Assembly: GCA_008729055.1 (NCBI GenBank) | Contig: SDUX01000010.1 | Span: 2,061,090 to 2,125,089, forward strand | DNA: 64,000 nucleotides | Direction of reading: 5' to 3' | Source: Pyropia haitanensis | Taxonomy: Eukaryota > Rhodophyta > Bangiophyceae > Bangiales > Bangiaceae | In this document: positions 22,884-33,320 of the stretch, piece after piece | How positions within the stretch are numbered: position 1 is the first letter of the stretch | Layout of the letters: each line of letters starts with the position of its first letter | Notes under the pieces: model-generated | The model's input: only the letters and a program-made list of their open reading frames with translations | Told to the model about the DNA's origin: nothing | Databases searched by the model: none | Program-made: the position numbers and the translations under genes

Positions 22884-23773
22884 TGGCAGGCCCACTGGGG
22901 GCGGCGGCTGCCGCCGCCACCACCCCGCCGCCGCAGGGATGCACCGGGGGGCTTGTCACGGGGGGGGACGGACGAGGCGCCCGCGTCGACACGGACGGGG
23001 GCGGCACCGCGTCGGCCGCCGGCGCGCAGCTGCCGCCCCCGCTACCCCCTGCCACGGCGGGCTACCCCCGCCGACCGCCAGCACCAGCCTCGGCGCCGCC
23101 CCAGGTGGCGTCCTCCCAACCCTTGCGACGGGGAGAGACACTCAAGAGACGCCGCGGTCGGCAAACCGGGGAGGGCGGGACGCTCCCGCTGGGTGGGGGG
23201 GGCAAGACGGCACCCGCAGTGGCCACCCGCGGGGTGCCGGGGACTGCCGCTTACCGTTTCGACCAAAGAGCGCATGCAATGTGCAGGTCCGCGACCATGT
23301 CGCAAGAGCCCCCCTGAAACGAGCAGACCGCGCCGTGCCCCTTGCGCCGGCGTCGCGGAAATCGTGTATGGAAATCCCGTGTGCAAGAGCTGCACGATGG
23401 TTGGCGGCCGTCGGACCGCGCACGACTCTGCGGATGTTTTTTTCACGCGTTTCCTTTTGACACCCGCTGGGATAGCCACGTTGCAGTCCTAGCTAGTGCG
23501 TTGCGCCCGTCCATGGGTGGGCAGCGGCGTGGAGACAAGACGCCCACGCCTCGCCCGGCCGTCGCGGCAGATCCCCCCACCGGATCCCGCTCGCCGCGCC
23601 CGCCGCCACCGCCCGCACCGCCGTCCGCACCGCCGGCCGCCCCCCCCGCCGTCGCCCCGCGCCGCGCCGCCACCGCCGGCCGCCGCCCACGCCCGCCGCG
23701 CCGTCGTCGGCCGTGGCGCGGCGCTCCCCCCCCCCCCCCCCACCCCCACCCCCCCCCCCGCGCGCTGCTCCCC
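22884..23773. other. divergent promoter region, DRE-TIM lyase / photolyase-cryptochrome
   Basis: Roughly 0.9 kb lies between predicted starts. The middle (23240-23490) is less GC-rich, with T and A runs. The photolyase side ends in dense C runs (23727-23759), matching the pyrimidine leader seen before other genes. No independent coding signal is seen. Confidence 0.4.
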
Positions 23774-23975
23774 ATGGGCGCCCCCCCGCCGCCCGCGTTC
23801 CTGCCCGCCGCCCCCCTTGCGGCGGCCGGCCGCGGCGGCGGCGGCCGCCGCGGTCGGCGGCTGCGCCGGCTGCGCTGCCGGCCGCCGCCGCTGCCGCCGC
23901 GGCCGTCGCGGGCGCCTCGGTCCGTGGCGGCGCCGCGGGCGGCGGCGGCGGCGGCGGGGGGCGGGCCGTCCCCCT

Positions 23976-24023
<48 letters not shown>

Positions 24024-25279
24024 GTCCGTCCCCCCCCGTCGCGGGCTCTGCCCGTGCCCCCCCCCCCCCCCCCCGTCCCCCCTTGGCCAAGCGGTCCTCC
24101 CCGCCGCGACGCGGGCGCCGCCCGACCTCGGCGGCGGCGGCCTGGCGATCGTCTGGTTCCGCCGCGACCTCCGCGTCGACGACAATGCGGTGCTGGCGGC
24201 GGCCGCCACCGCCGCCGCCCTCCTCCCCGTCTACGCCTTTGACCCCGACCGCCACGCGGGCGGCCGCGACGGCGGGGGGGACTGGGCGGTGACGGGGCCG
24301 TGGCGGGCGGCGTTTACGGCAGAGGCGGTGACCGCGCTGCGGACGGCGCTGCGGCGGCACCAGAGCGAGCTGTGGGTGCGGACGGGGGGGGCGGCGGCGG
24401 TGGTGGCGGCGCTGGCCACAGAGTATGGGGGGTGTGCCGCCGCGACGGCGGGGGGGGGGGGGTGACCGTCCTCGCGTCCAAGGGCGTCACCGCGGAGGAG
24501 GTGGCGGAGGAGGCGGCGGTCGCGGCGGCGCTCGCGGCGCTGCCGCCGCCGGCCGGCAGCGTCCGCCCGCCGGTGCTGCGGTTTGTGTGGGAGGGCACCC
24601 TCCTCCACCCCGACGTGGCGCCCTTCCCCGCCTCCCCCGCCGCGGGCATCCCGTCGCTCGACGACTATGTGGCGGCCGCGGCGGGCGTGGCGCCCGCGCC
24701 GCCGTACGTGGTGCCGCCGGTGCTGCCGCCCCCCCCGGTGCCCTTCCTCGACGCCCGCACCGCGGCGGGCACCCCCCCCACGCCCTCTGCGCTCGGCGTC
24801 GCGGGCCTGGCGGTGCCCCTCGACCACCCCTTCCCCGACCCGCGGGCGGCGATGGGCCACGCCGGCGGCGCCGCCGCCGGCGCCGCCCGCCTCCGCGGCT
24901 ACCTGTTTGAGAAGCGCGCCCTCCGCGGCGCCGCCGCGTACGCCGATCGCGGCGCGGGCGCGGCGGACGGGTCGTCCAAGGCGGGCGCGTGGCTGTCGGC
25001 GGGCTGCCTGTCGCCGCGGGGGGTGGCGGCGGAGGTGGCCCGCGCCGCCGCGGCGGGCCTGGGGGGGGACGACCCGCCGGCAAACGCGGGGTGGCTGCGG
25101 CGGCAGCTCGCGACGCGCGACTGGTGTGCGTGGGTGGCGGCCGTGGGGGGGGTGGGGGGGGGGAGACCCCGGTGCCCGCCGCGGCTGCCGCGGCCGCCGC
25201 GTCCGCCGCCGCCGCCGCCGCGGCGCCGGCGGTCGTGCCGCGGCCAGACGCTGAGGGTGGCGACGACGCCGGCGGGGCG

Positions 25280-25313
<34 letters not shown>

Positions 25314-25340
25314 AGACGGCCCGCGGCGCCGAGCCGCCAC

Positions 25341-25371
<31 letters not shown>

Positions 25372-26071
25372 CACCCCCCCCTCCTCTCGCCCCCCCCCCG
25401 ACGCCCTCCACCGGTGGGTGACCGGCACGACGGGCGTGCCGCTCGTCGACGCGGCGATGCGGGAGCTGGCCTGCTCGGGCCACCTCGTCGCGGCCACCCG
25501 CCGCGTCGCGGCGTCGTTTTGGGTGCACGACCTCGGGGGGGACTGGCGGCTGGGCGCCGCGTGGTTCCGCGCGCAGCTCATCGACTGGGACCCCGCGTCC
25601 AATGTGGTCAACTGGGCGGCCATGGGGGACGCCCTGCCGCCCCGCGCGCCGGCCGCCGCCGCCGCCGCCGCCGCCGCCACGGACGCGGCCACCACGGGCG
25701 CCGCGTCGTCGACAGGCGATGGCGGCGACCCGCCGTCGCTCATCCCCCGGAGCAGCCGGGTGGATGTCGCCGCCGCGGCGGCGGCGGTCGACCCGGACGG
25801 GGTGTACGTCAAGCGGTGGTGCCCCGAGCTGTACGACATCCCGCCGCCGTGGTGCCACGCGCCGGCGCGGATGTCGGCAGAGGAGCTGGCGGACTTTGGT
25901 GTCGTCCTCGGCGTCGACTACCCGGCGCCCGTGGCGGGGGTGACCGTCGAGCTGCCGCCCAGCGCGGATGGTGGGGGGGGGGGGGGGTGGCGGACGGCGC
26001 CGACTGGGACGCCAGTGACTGGGACGCCAGTGTCGGCGGCGACGGCGGTGACGACAGTGGAGATGGACTGA
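23774..26071 (+). CDS. photolyase/cryptochrome family protein, CRY-DASH/PHR2-like, frame broken at G/C runs
   Basis: FAD photolyase-family protein, probably for DNA repair or blue-light sensing in an organelle or nucleus. Conserved blocks lie in three frames. 24075-24449 has LAIVWFRRDLRVDDNAVL, VYAFDPD and TGPWRAAF. 24463-25144 has VTVLASKGVTAEEV, FVWEGTLLHPD, WLSAGCLSPRG and WLRRQLATRDW. 25164-26071 has WVTGTTGVPLVDAAMRELA, DLGGDWRLGAAWF, DWDPASNVVNW and GVYVKRWCPELYDIP. Frame changes fall at C18 (24057-24074), G13 (24450-24462) and G8-T-G10 (25145-25163). The order and wording best fit the CRY-DASH/PHR2 clade. The Asn-Arg pair near flavin N5 is replaced (AATRRVAASF). An Ala-rich insertion of about 80 residues, which could instead hide an intron, splits the FAD domain. 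The start is a guess. If the G15 run (25973-25987) is also mis-sized, an acidic tail runs to 26208. Confidence 0.82.
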
Positions 26072-26749
26072 CGGTGGAGGGGGAGGCGGCAGAGGCGTGG
26101 GATCCTTGGGAGGAGCTGGAGGCGGGCGAGGCAGAGGCGGGTGGCGACGTCGAGGGGGGGGGTGCTGCCCCTGCCGCCGGCTCCGAGTTTGGGGGGGCCG
26201 CCGCGTAAGCCCCACCGCGCCGGTCGTCGGGCCGCGACGGCACGGGGGCGTCTGCGGTGCCGCCCTCCCGATCGTCCCGCCCTGCCGTCGGCGACCCGTC
26301 GCTGGCGGTGGGTGCCCACGCCGGCGCACACGCGCGCGCGTCGGCGGCGGGCAGGGGCGCGCGCTTGCGGGGACACGGGCGGTGGGGGGGGGGGGGGAAG
26401 CGGGGACGCCGGCGGCGTCGCGCCCGCCGCGCGTGCAGACGGCTGGCCGCGGGTGGCGCCGCCGCGGTTGGGCCCTTGTACTGGAGGGCGGGACGCGGCG
26501 GCAACGCGGTGCGCGGCGGCTGTGCTTCCCGCGAGGAGCCGCCGCCGCGCGTCTACAGCCCACCCAACGCCACGCACTTGGGGCCGACACGGCCGCCATG
26601 CTTTGCTTTTTCGAGCGCCGCAGTGCGCCCCCCCCCCCCCCACCACCCCCCCCCCCCGCTGCCCGTCTGTACCCCCCTGTTGCCTCTATCCCCCGCCACC
26701 TTCCCTCTACGCACCCGCCCCCCACCCCCCCCCCCCCCCGTCCCCCCCC
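26072..26749. other. convergent 3' intergenic region, photolyase / POLD1
   Basis: May include an acidic C-terminal extension of the photolyase up to 26208. The rest is GC-rich, with C runs of 12-16 nt at 26629-26660 and 26720-26755. No other coding signal is seen. Confidence 0.4.
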
Positions 26750-29700
26750 TCACCACTCGACGGCAAACCGCTCCAGCTTCTTGGACGCGTCGTCCAGGTC
26801 CTTTTGCGTCTTCAACCGCCGGTAAAATATCGGGCAGTCGACGTTGGAGCACAGCACCTCTTGGCAGACGCTGCCCATGCAGCGCTGGCACTCGGTCCAC
26901 AGCGACGCAAACGCCGCCTCGAGCGACCGGGACCGCCCGAGCAGCCGGCCGTAAATCTCCGCCTCCCGCGGCGCGCAGTGCTTGCACAGCGCGCCGGCGG
27001 GGATGGCGCTCTTGCAGCCGAGGCAGCTGAGCGCGACGCGCGTGAAGCGCATCATGCCGCCGGCGCGGGCGGTGGGCGTCGGCACAAAGATGCTCCGCGT
27101 GTGGTCGCCCGAGAAGAGCGCCGCGACGGCGGCGGGCGGGAGCATCGCGTCAAAGATCCGCTCGAGCGGCTTGCGCAGCATGTTGTCCAGGTAGTAGGCG
27201 TTGTCGATCGCCACGTTGTGGTCGAGCGCGTACAGCGGGTCCTCCGCGCGGTCGTACGCGGGCTGCGCCTTTGCCCCGCGCGTGATGACGTACGGCACCC
27301 GGTCGCCGAGGCTGGGCGCCGTCCCCGGGTCCCGCCGCCGCATCTTTTCGGCGAGCACCGAGTGGGCGGTGTTGGACTCGTACTTGCCCTCCGCCTTGGT
27401 CAGCTGCTTGGAGACGACGAGCAGCGAGATGTCGAGCCGGTTCTGCAGGAGCTCCCCAATGACCCTCTTGACGTACGCCACCGCCGCGGCCAGGTCCCGC
27501 TCCTCGAGCAGGATCCGCAGCACCGAGTCAATGACGTTGGCCACCAGCCGGCAGTTGTCCCGGCGGACCGACTCGACGCCCTTGGTGTCCATCCGGTCGG
27601 GCGCGTCGGCGCGCGTCCACAGCTGCCCCGCGTAGCGCTTCTTGCTGATGAGCAGGTACGGGTAGTAGCACTTTTCAAACTCGAGCTTGACGGGCGGCGG
27701 GAAGAGCGCGCTGATGCGGTCGGCCGCCTCGCGGCCGCGCGCCATCGCGTCGGCGAGCGACATGCCCGCCCCAAACTTGATCATCACCGAGTCCGTGTCC
27801 CCGTAAATGACCGACGCGCCCGGGTAGAGCTTCTCCACCTCCTTGTGGGTGAGCTCAATCATGTCCCGGCCGTACGCGGTCGTCGACGCGCTAATCTCCA
27901 TGCACGGCAGCTTGCCGACGGCCGCGCCGGTGAAGCCGTACACCGCGTTGGCCGACACCTTGAGCGCCGCCTGGCGGCCGTCGAGGACGGCGCGGAGGAA
28001 GGGGTCCGTCGCGGCGGCCAGCTCCCGCTTGGCCGCCTTGCGGGCGGCGAGGAGCTCCTCCAGGATGACCGACAGGGTGCCCTTCTTAAGGCTCGGCCGC
28101 ACAAACCGGTCGCCGCTCGGGCTCGTCACGTAGTCCTCGGGCCGCAGCGCCGCCGCGTCGGCGGGCCGCACGAGCGTCGAGTAGCACAGGTTGTGGGCCA
28201 TCATGATGGAGGGGTAGAGGGAGGCAAAGTCCAGCGTCGCGATGGGGTCGGTATAAAACCCCTTCTTGGGCGTAATCACCGTCGCGCCGTCGTACTGGGG
28301 GCCGTCGCCGCCGCCGGCGCCACCCCCGTCGGGCCCGCCGCCCGACCGGGGCAGGTCGGGGATGAAGAGGCGCGTCGCGGCGGCCTTGCGGTGCAGCAGC
28401 GACACGACCTTGATCATGTGCCCCCGGGAGAGGAGCCACCCCAGGGGCATGCCCGTCACCCGCGCCATCTCCATATAGTTGGTCAACGACAGCAGCCGGT
28501 CCATGAGGCGCTGCGGCAGGATGGCGTCCTTGAGGCAGTACACCGCCAGCCGCCGCCGCGTGTACGCGTCGCCCGCCTGCAGCTGCGTGATGATGCTGTA
28601 GTGGACGTCCTCCTTTTGCTCGCCAATGTACGCCGCCGCCACCGAGTTGAGCGAGTAGGAGCGGAGCTTGTAGTCCCGCGTCATCACCTGCAGCATGTCC
28701 ATCACGACGCGCCCGTCGAGCGTAAACGCCTTGGACTCGTGCCGCCCAAACGCCGACGACGACATCTGGACGGACCGCATCTTGGTGCGGCCGCCCGCGA
28801 TGCGACCGAGGAAGGGGAAGGCCGCCGCGTGGAGCGCCACGGCCCGGTTGAGCAGGTACGGCAGGTCAAAGTTGACAATGTTGTAGCCGGTGAGCACGTC
28901 CGGGTCGACGGCGCGGACAAAGCGGGCCCACGCGACGAGCAGCACCGCCTCGGAGCGGAAGGAGAGGACGGTCGCGCCGACGATGGGCGCGCACGTGTCG
29001 AGCGCAAAGACGACCTTGTGGAGCGCGCCGGGCTCGGCGTCGAGCGCGGGGGGGGGGGTGACCGCCGACGCGTCCGCCGCCGCCGCGGCCAGCGCCGCCG
29101 CGGCGGGGGAGGGGGCGCCGTCCGCGCTCCCGGCGGGGGCGGTAGGGGGCACGCCGACAGCGGGCTTGACGTCGGGGGGGGGGGGCGCGTCGGCAGCCGC
29201 AGCGGCCACACCAGTCGCAGGGGGGGCACCGCCCTCCGCCTTGGCCCGCACCGCGGCGGCGCTCTCCACGTCCATTGCATCCCGCTTGGCTGCGCCCCCC
29301 TCCGCCTTGGCATGCCCCGCGACGGCGCCATCCTCCTCCATGGCGTCACCCCTGGCGGCGCCCTCCTCCTTACCAGCCCCTGTAGCGGCGTCCCCCTTCT
29401 GGACAACCCCATTGGCGGCGCCAGGCTCTGTCTTGACAGCCCCACTGCCGACGCCCCCCTCCTTCTGGACAGCCCCGCTGGCAGCGCCAGCCTCCTTTTT
29501 GCCCTCCCCCTCGGCGGTGCCCCCCACCGCAGCCGATGGCGCCCCGTGCAGCGACACGTAGTTGGCAATCTGGATGACCGGGTCGTGCTGGGGCTCTGGG
29601 AACACGCCCTTGCGCCCCGCACACTCAATGTCAAACGACAGCCGCCGGAGGGGCGCGGACAGGAGCCAGCGCCCCTCGGGCTTGTGGACCACCACGTCCT

Positions 29701-30628
29701 CGTAGCTCACCTCTGCCTCCAGCTGCGTGTGCGACATGCCACCGCCGCCGCCACCGCCGCCGACCCGGTCGTCCCGGTGCGTGAGCGTGTACTTGCCCGC
29801 CGGCAGCTCCACCCACTGGCACCCGACCATCTGCGCGTCGATCATGTAGCGCAGCACGTAATCGACCGACGCCTCAAACGTCTGCAGCGGCGGCAGCGTG
29901 ACGCCGTCCACCGCCACCCCCCCCCCCGACAGGACGCCCGACAGGTCGCGGAGGTAGCGCGGCAGCGCGACGGTGATTCGGAAGAAGGGCAGCGCCGGGT
30001 CGCCCGGCCGGTAGTAGAGAATCGACCGCGCGTCGCGGATGACCGTCACGCCCGTCACGGCGGCCGGCTGGCCGAGCTTGGCGTTGAGCGCGGCCGCCAG
30101 CGGGCCGGCCTCGACGCGCGGCACCGCCGGCACGAGCAGGTACGGGCGGAAGTGGCGGACGCGGGCGGTGACCGAGTGCCCCGCGGGGGTGACCCCAAAC
30201 AGCCGCACCGTCGCGCCGCGGGCGGCGTCCCACACGTCCGCCGCGTCCGCCTCGGTCTGCATGAAGAGGAGCGGCCGCGTGGCGGCGTCGGTGGCGGGGG
30301 GGGGGGGAGCGCCGGCCGTGAGACCGCCGCCAGGCACGCCGCCAGCGCCGCCTCTTCGGCTGCGTTGCCGGCCAGCGTCCGCGGGGGGGTCGACGCGCCG
30401 CCGCCGCCGCCGCCGCCGCCGGCGGCGGCGGGGGGGGGCTCCTCCTCCTCGTCGGGGGGGAGCTCCCCGTCGTCGGCGGCCTGCGCGTCGGCCAGGTTCA
30501 TCGCGTCAAAGTCGTCATCGTCGGGGGGGGGGAAGGGGACGGCCGCCGCCCGCCGAGGGGGGGGGGGGGGGGGGGGGGGCCGCGCCGGGGGGAGCGAGCT
30601 TGGGCCGCTTGGCCGGCGGCCGCATCAT
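26750..30628 (-). CDS. POLD1: DNA polymerase delta catalytic subunit
   Basis: Replicative B-family polymerase with proofreading exonuclease. The frame 26750-30337 is intact and closely follows human POLD1. It has Exo I (SFDIECAG), Exo II (GYNIVNFDLPYLL), Exo III (YCLKDAILP), polymerase motif A (LDFASLYPSIMMAHN), motif B (KVSANAVYGFTGA), motif C (YGDTDSVM) and KKRYAGQLW. The two C-terminal cysteine motifs follow: CxxC...CxxC around CLGCKSAIP and CKHC, then CQRCMG...CSNVDCPIFY for the Fe-S cluster. The N-terminus is reached by two frame changes at G12 (30296-30307) and G23 (30557-30579). Upstream, MMRPPAKRPKLAPPG is a nuclear localisation signal, and DDDDFDAMN matches the acidic start of the family. 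About 180 extra residues of Ala/Gly/Lys/Glu repeats sit between Exo I and Exo II. It is divergent from CSN5. Confidence 0.96.
30557..30579. repeat. G23 homopolymer in the POLD1 N-terminal coding region
   Basis: An unbroken run of 23 G on the plus strand encodes poly-Pro in the POLD1 N-terminus. The reading frame changes here, so the true length is likely different. Confidence 0.9.
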
Positions 30629-31355
30629 GGCGCCGGTGCGGGGCGGGGGGCGACGCGGACGGGGGAGGGGCCTCGGGGGGCAAACGACAGGCGCCAAAAC
30701 GAGGGGGGGTGTGGGTGGGAAAGGCAAGGCGCAAACGGAGCGGGGGGGGTGAGGGGGGGGGGGGGGGAGGGTAGAGCGGTGGCGGTCGTCACCGGCAGAG
30801 GCGCCGTGTGCTGCAGCGAGAGAGACGACGCCGACCCGTGCGCACGCGGCGAGCGGGGCAGCGGGTGCCGTGTCGCGGTCCGCGGGGTGCCGTCCGCCGT
30901 CTGGCCGCAGCCCCGCTTGTGGCGGGAAAGCCCGCCGTCGCAGGAGCTTGGATGCCCCCCCCTTCCGCTTCACCCCCATTCCAAAGTGCAGACCCAACAA
31001 CAACCACAACAACTTTCAACCATCGAAATAAAGCCTGTTCGATACGACGACAGTCCAGGTGGGTCTGACTTTCCTCGGCGGACAAACCCGCCCTGCCGCA
31101 GCGGGGTCTTGGCCGTCGCACTGGCCGCGCCGCGCGCCCGTGTGCCGCCCGCCGCCGCACCGGTGACGGCTGCGGCAGCTGGAGGAGCTGGCGTTGGGCG
31201 GCGCGCCGCTTGGGGGAACCCACCCGACCACTTTCTGTCCCTTTCTCTGGGTCGGCCCCTCGCCTGGTCCCTGCTTGCTCGCCGGCGGCTGCGCCCGCGC
31301 CCGCGCCCGCGCCCGGCCGCGGCCGCCCCACCGCCGGCCGCCGCGGGAGGCAGCG
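30629..31355. other. divergent promoter region, POLD1 / CSN5
   Basis: Just upstream of POLD1 the minus strand is C/T-rich, with several C runs (plus-strand G runs at 30742-30770). The middle (30970-31060) is the least GC-rich part. On the CSN5 side, CCCGCG repeats (31292-31318) precede the start. No coding signal is seen. Confidence 0.45.
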
Positions 31356-31969
31356 ATGGACTCGTCCATGGCGCGCGCGACCTTTGCCATGGCCAATGAC
31401 ATCCAGACGGTCCCCGGCGCGGCCCCCCCCCCCGCGGGCGCCGCCGCCAACGCGCCCTACTACTTTGACGAGGCGGAGCAGCACGCGCTGCACCGGGCCA
31501 AGCCGTGGGCGTCGGACCCCGCCCACTTTACGACCGTCCACATCTCGGCGGTGGCGCTGATCAAGATGGCCATGCACGCCCGCTCGGGGGGGGCGCTCGA
31601 GATCATGGGCACCCTCCAGGGGAAGCTCGCCGCGCACGCGTTTATCATCACCGACACCTTCCCCGTGCCCGTCGTCGGCACCGAGACGCGCGTCAACGCC
31701 GTCGCCGAGGGCTACGAGTTCATGGTCGGCTACCAGAGCCAGTGCGGCGCGGTCGGCCGCCGCGAGAACGTCGTCGGCTGGTACCATTCGCACCCGGGCT
31801 ATGGCTGCTGGCTGTCGGGCATTGACGTGGAGACGCAGCGCATCAACCAGCAGTACCAGGACCCGTTCCTGGCCATCGTCGTTGACCCGGTGCGGACGCA
31901 GAGCGCGGGCAAGGTGGAGCTCGGCGCCTTCCGCACCTACCCGACGGGCTACGTGCCCCCCGACGCGGT

Positions 31970-32022
<53 letters not shown>

Positions 32023-32671
32023 CGGCGGGGGACTACCAGAGCATCCCGAGCAACAAGGTGGAGGACTTTGGCGTCCACTGCCAGCAGTACTACTCGCTGG
32101 ACGTGCGGTTCTTTCAGTCCACCCTCGACGGGGGGCTCCTCGACGGCGTCTGGAGCCGCTACTGGGCGGCCGCCCTGTCCTCGTCGCCGCTCGTGTCCAA
32201 CCGGGAGTACGTGGCGTCGTGCGTGCGGGACCTGGGCACCAAGATGGGGGCCGCCGCGGAGGTGGCCGCCCGCGGCCGCGCCCGCGGGCTCTACCTGGGG
32301 GGGGCAGCGGGCGGCGGCGGGCGCAAGGGCATTGGCGGCGGCGGCGGCGGCGGCGGCGGGCGCTCCAAGGGGGGGGTGGGGGGGGGGGGAAGGGCAGCGA
32401 CGGCCTCATGACGCAGGTGGTGCGCGACGCGCAGCACGTGGCGCACGAGCACATGCACGCCATGATGACGCAGACGATGAAGGCGGCGCTGTTCCTGGGC
32501 TCGCCGGACCAACCCGCGGCGGAGGGGGGGGAGGGCACGCCCGCCGGGACGGGCGGCGCGGGAGGGCGGGCGAATGGGGTGCACGCCCCCGCGGCGGTGG
32601 TGGCCGACGACGGGGGCATGGTCACGGGCAATGGGGCGGCGGCGCCGGGGGGCGCTGGGGGGGCTCCATGA
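31356..32671 (+). CDS. CSN5: COP9 signalosome subunit 5 (JAMM deneddylase)
   Basis: Zinc isopeptidase that removes NEDD8/RUB1 from cullins within the COP9 signalosome. The ATG at 31356 begins the usual short N-terminus; YYFDEAEQHALHRAKPW matches the family. The MPN+/JAMM core is complete: GALEIMGTLQGK (catalytic glutamate) and GWYHSHPGYGCWLSGID (H-x-H...D zinc ligands), then QQYQDPFLAIVVDPVRT and AFRTYP. A poly-Gly run of about 18 (GGC array, 31971-32015) is inserted in the loop before NKVEDFGVHCQQYY. The frame changes at G8-T-G12 (32369-32389), after which the typical C-terminal helix appears (DGLMTQVVRDAQHV). The protein then ends in an Ala/Gly tail at 32671. Without the frame change it would stop at 32411 and lose that helix. 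Confidence 0.95.
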
Positions 32672-33320
32672 GCCGCCGCGGTCACCCCGTGCCGGGCGTG
32701 GAGCGCATCCCGGTGGGGGGTCTGCCGTCTGTCGCTGGTCATGGGCAGAGGGGCCCTGCGGCCGGCGGGCGGGCCGCCACGGCCGACTGCGAGCATCGGG
32801 GCGCGGGGTGGGTCCGGGAGGTGGTCGCACTGCACATAGTTGGTTTTGGACACAAGAGACGGTGCCGCTGGAGTGAGCGAGCGGTCCTGGTGCTCCCCGT
32901 GCTGCGTCGGTTAGGACATCGCACCGACCACTGCGTTCCCCGCTGAGCACCATCGTTCTTATCACGTTTTCCGCCGCGCTCCAACAGGCGCAGCAGAGCT
33001 CATTCAGCCTCGAAACACTGAGAGGCGCCGTTGCAACGGAGCGGTCAATGGCGGCCAGGTGAGCTGGTGCTTCCGTCTACCAGCGCTGACGAAAGGGCTT
33101 TGCAACAGGCGCGCGACCGAACGGACGTGGGTACACGAGGGATACAGGGAGGTTTGTTCAAAACAAAAGAGATGCGAATGACAACAGGGGAGGAAACAAC
33201 AGCCGACCATGAGGAAAAAAAGGGTCCCGCGCAACCACCAGTGCACGACCACGCGTCGTCATCGGCCGCACCGACGTCAGCACATGCACGGCACAAGTGG
33301 GGATGACCATCCATGCACGT
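32672..33320. other. convergent 3' intergenic region, CSN5 / Lhcr
   Basis: About 650 bases of moderately GC-rich DNA with A-rich patches near the Lhcr 3' end (33157-33225). It presumably holds both 3' untranslated regions. No coding signal is seen. Confidence 0.45.

Noticed and set aside
26141..31399. A 1,752-codon plus-strand open frame
   Set aside because: It is antisense to POLD1 and the CSN5 promoter; its translation is Arg/His/Val-rich with no domain, while the minus strand carries complete polymerase motifs.
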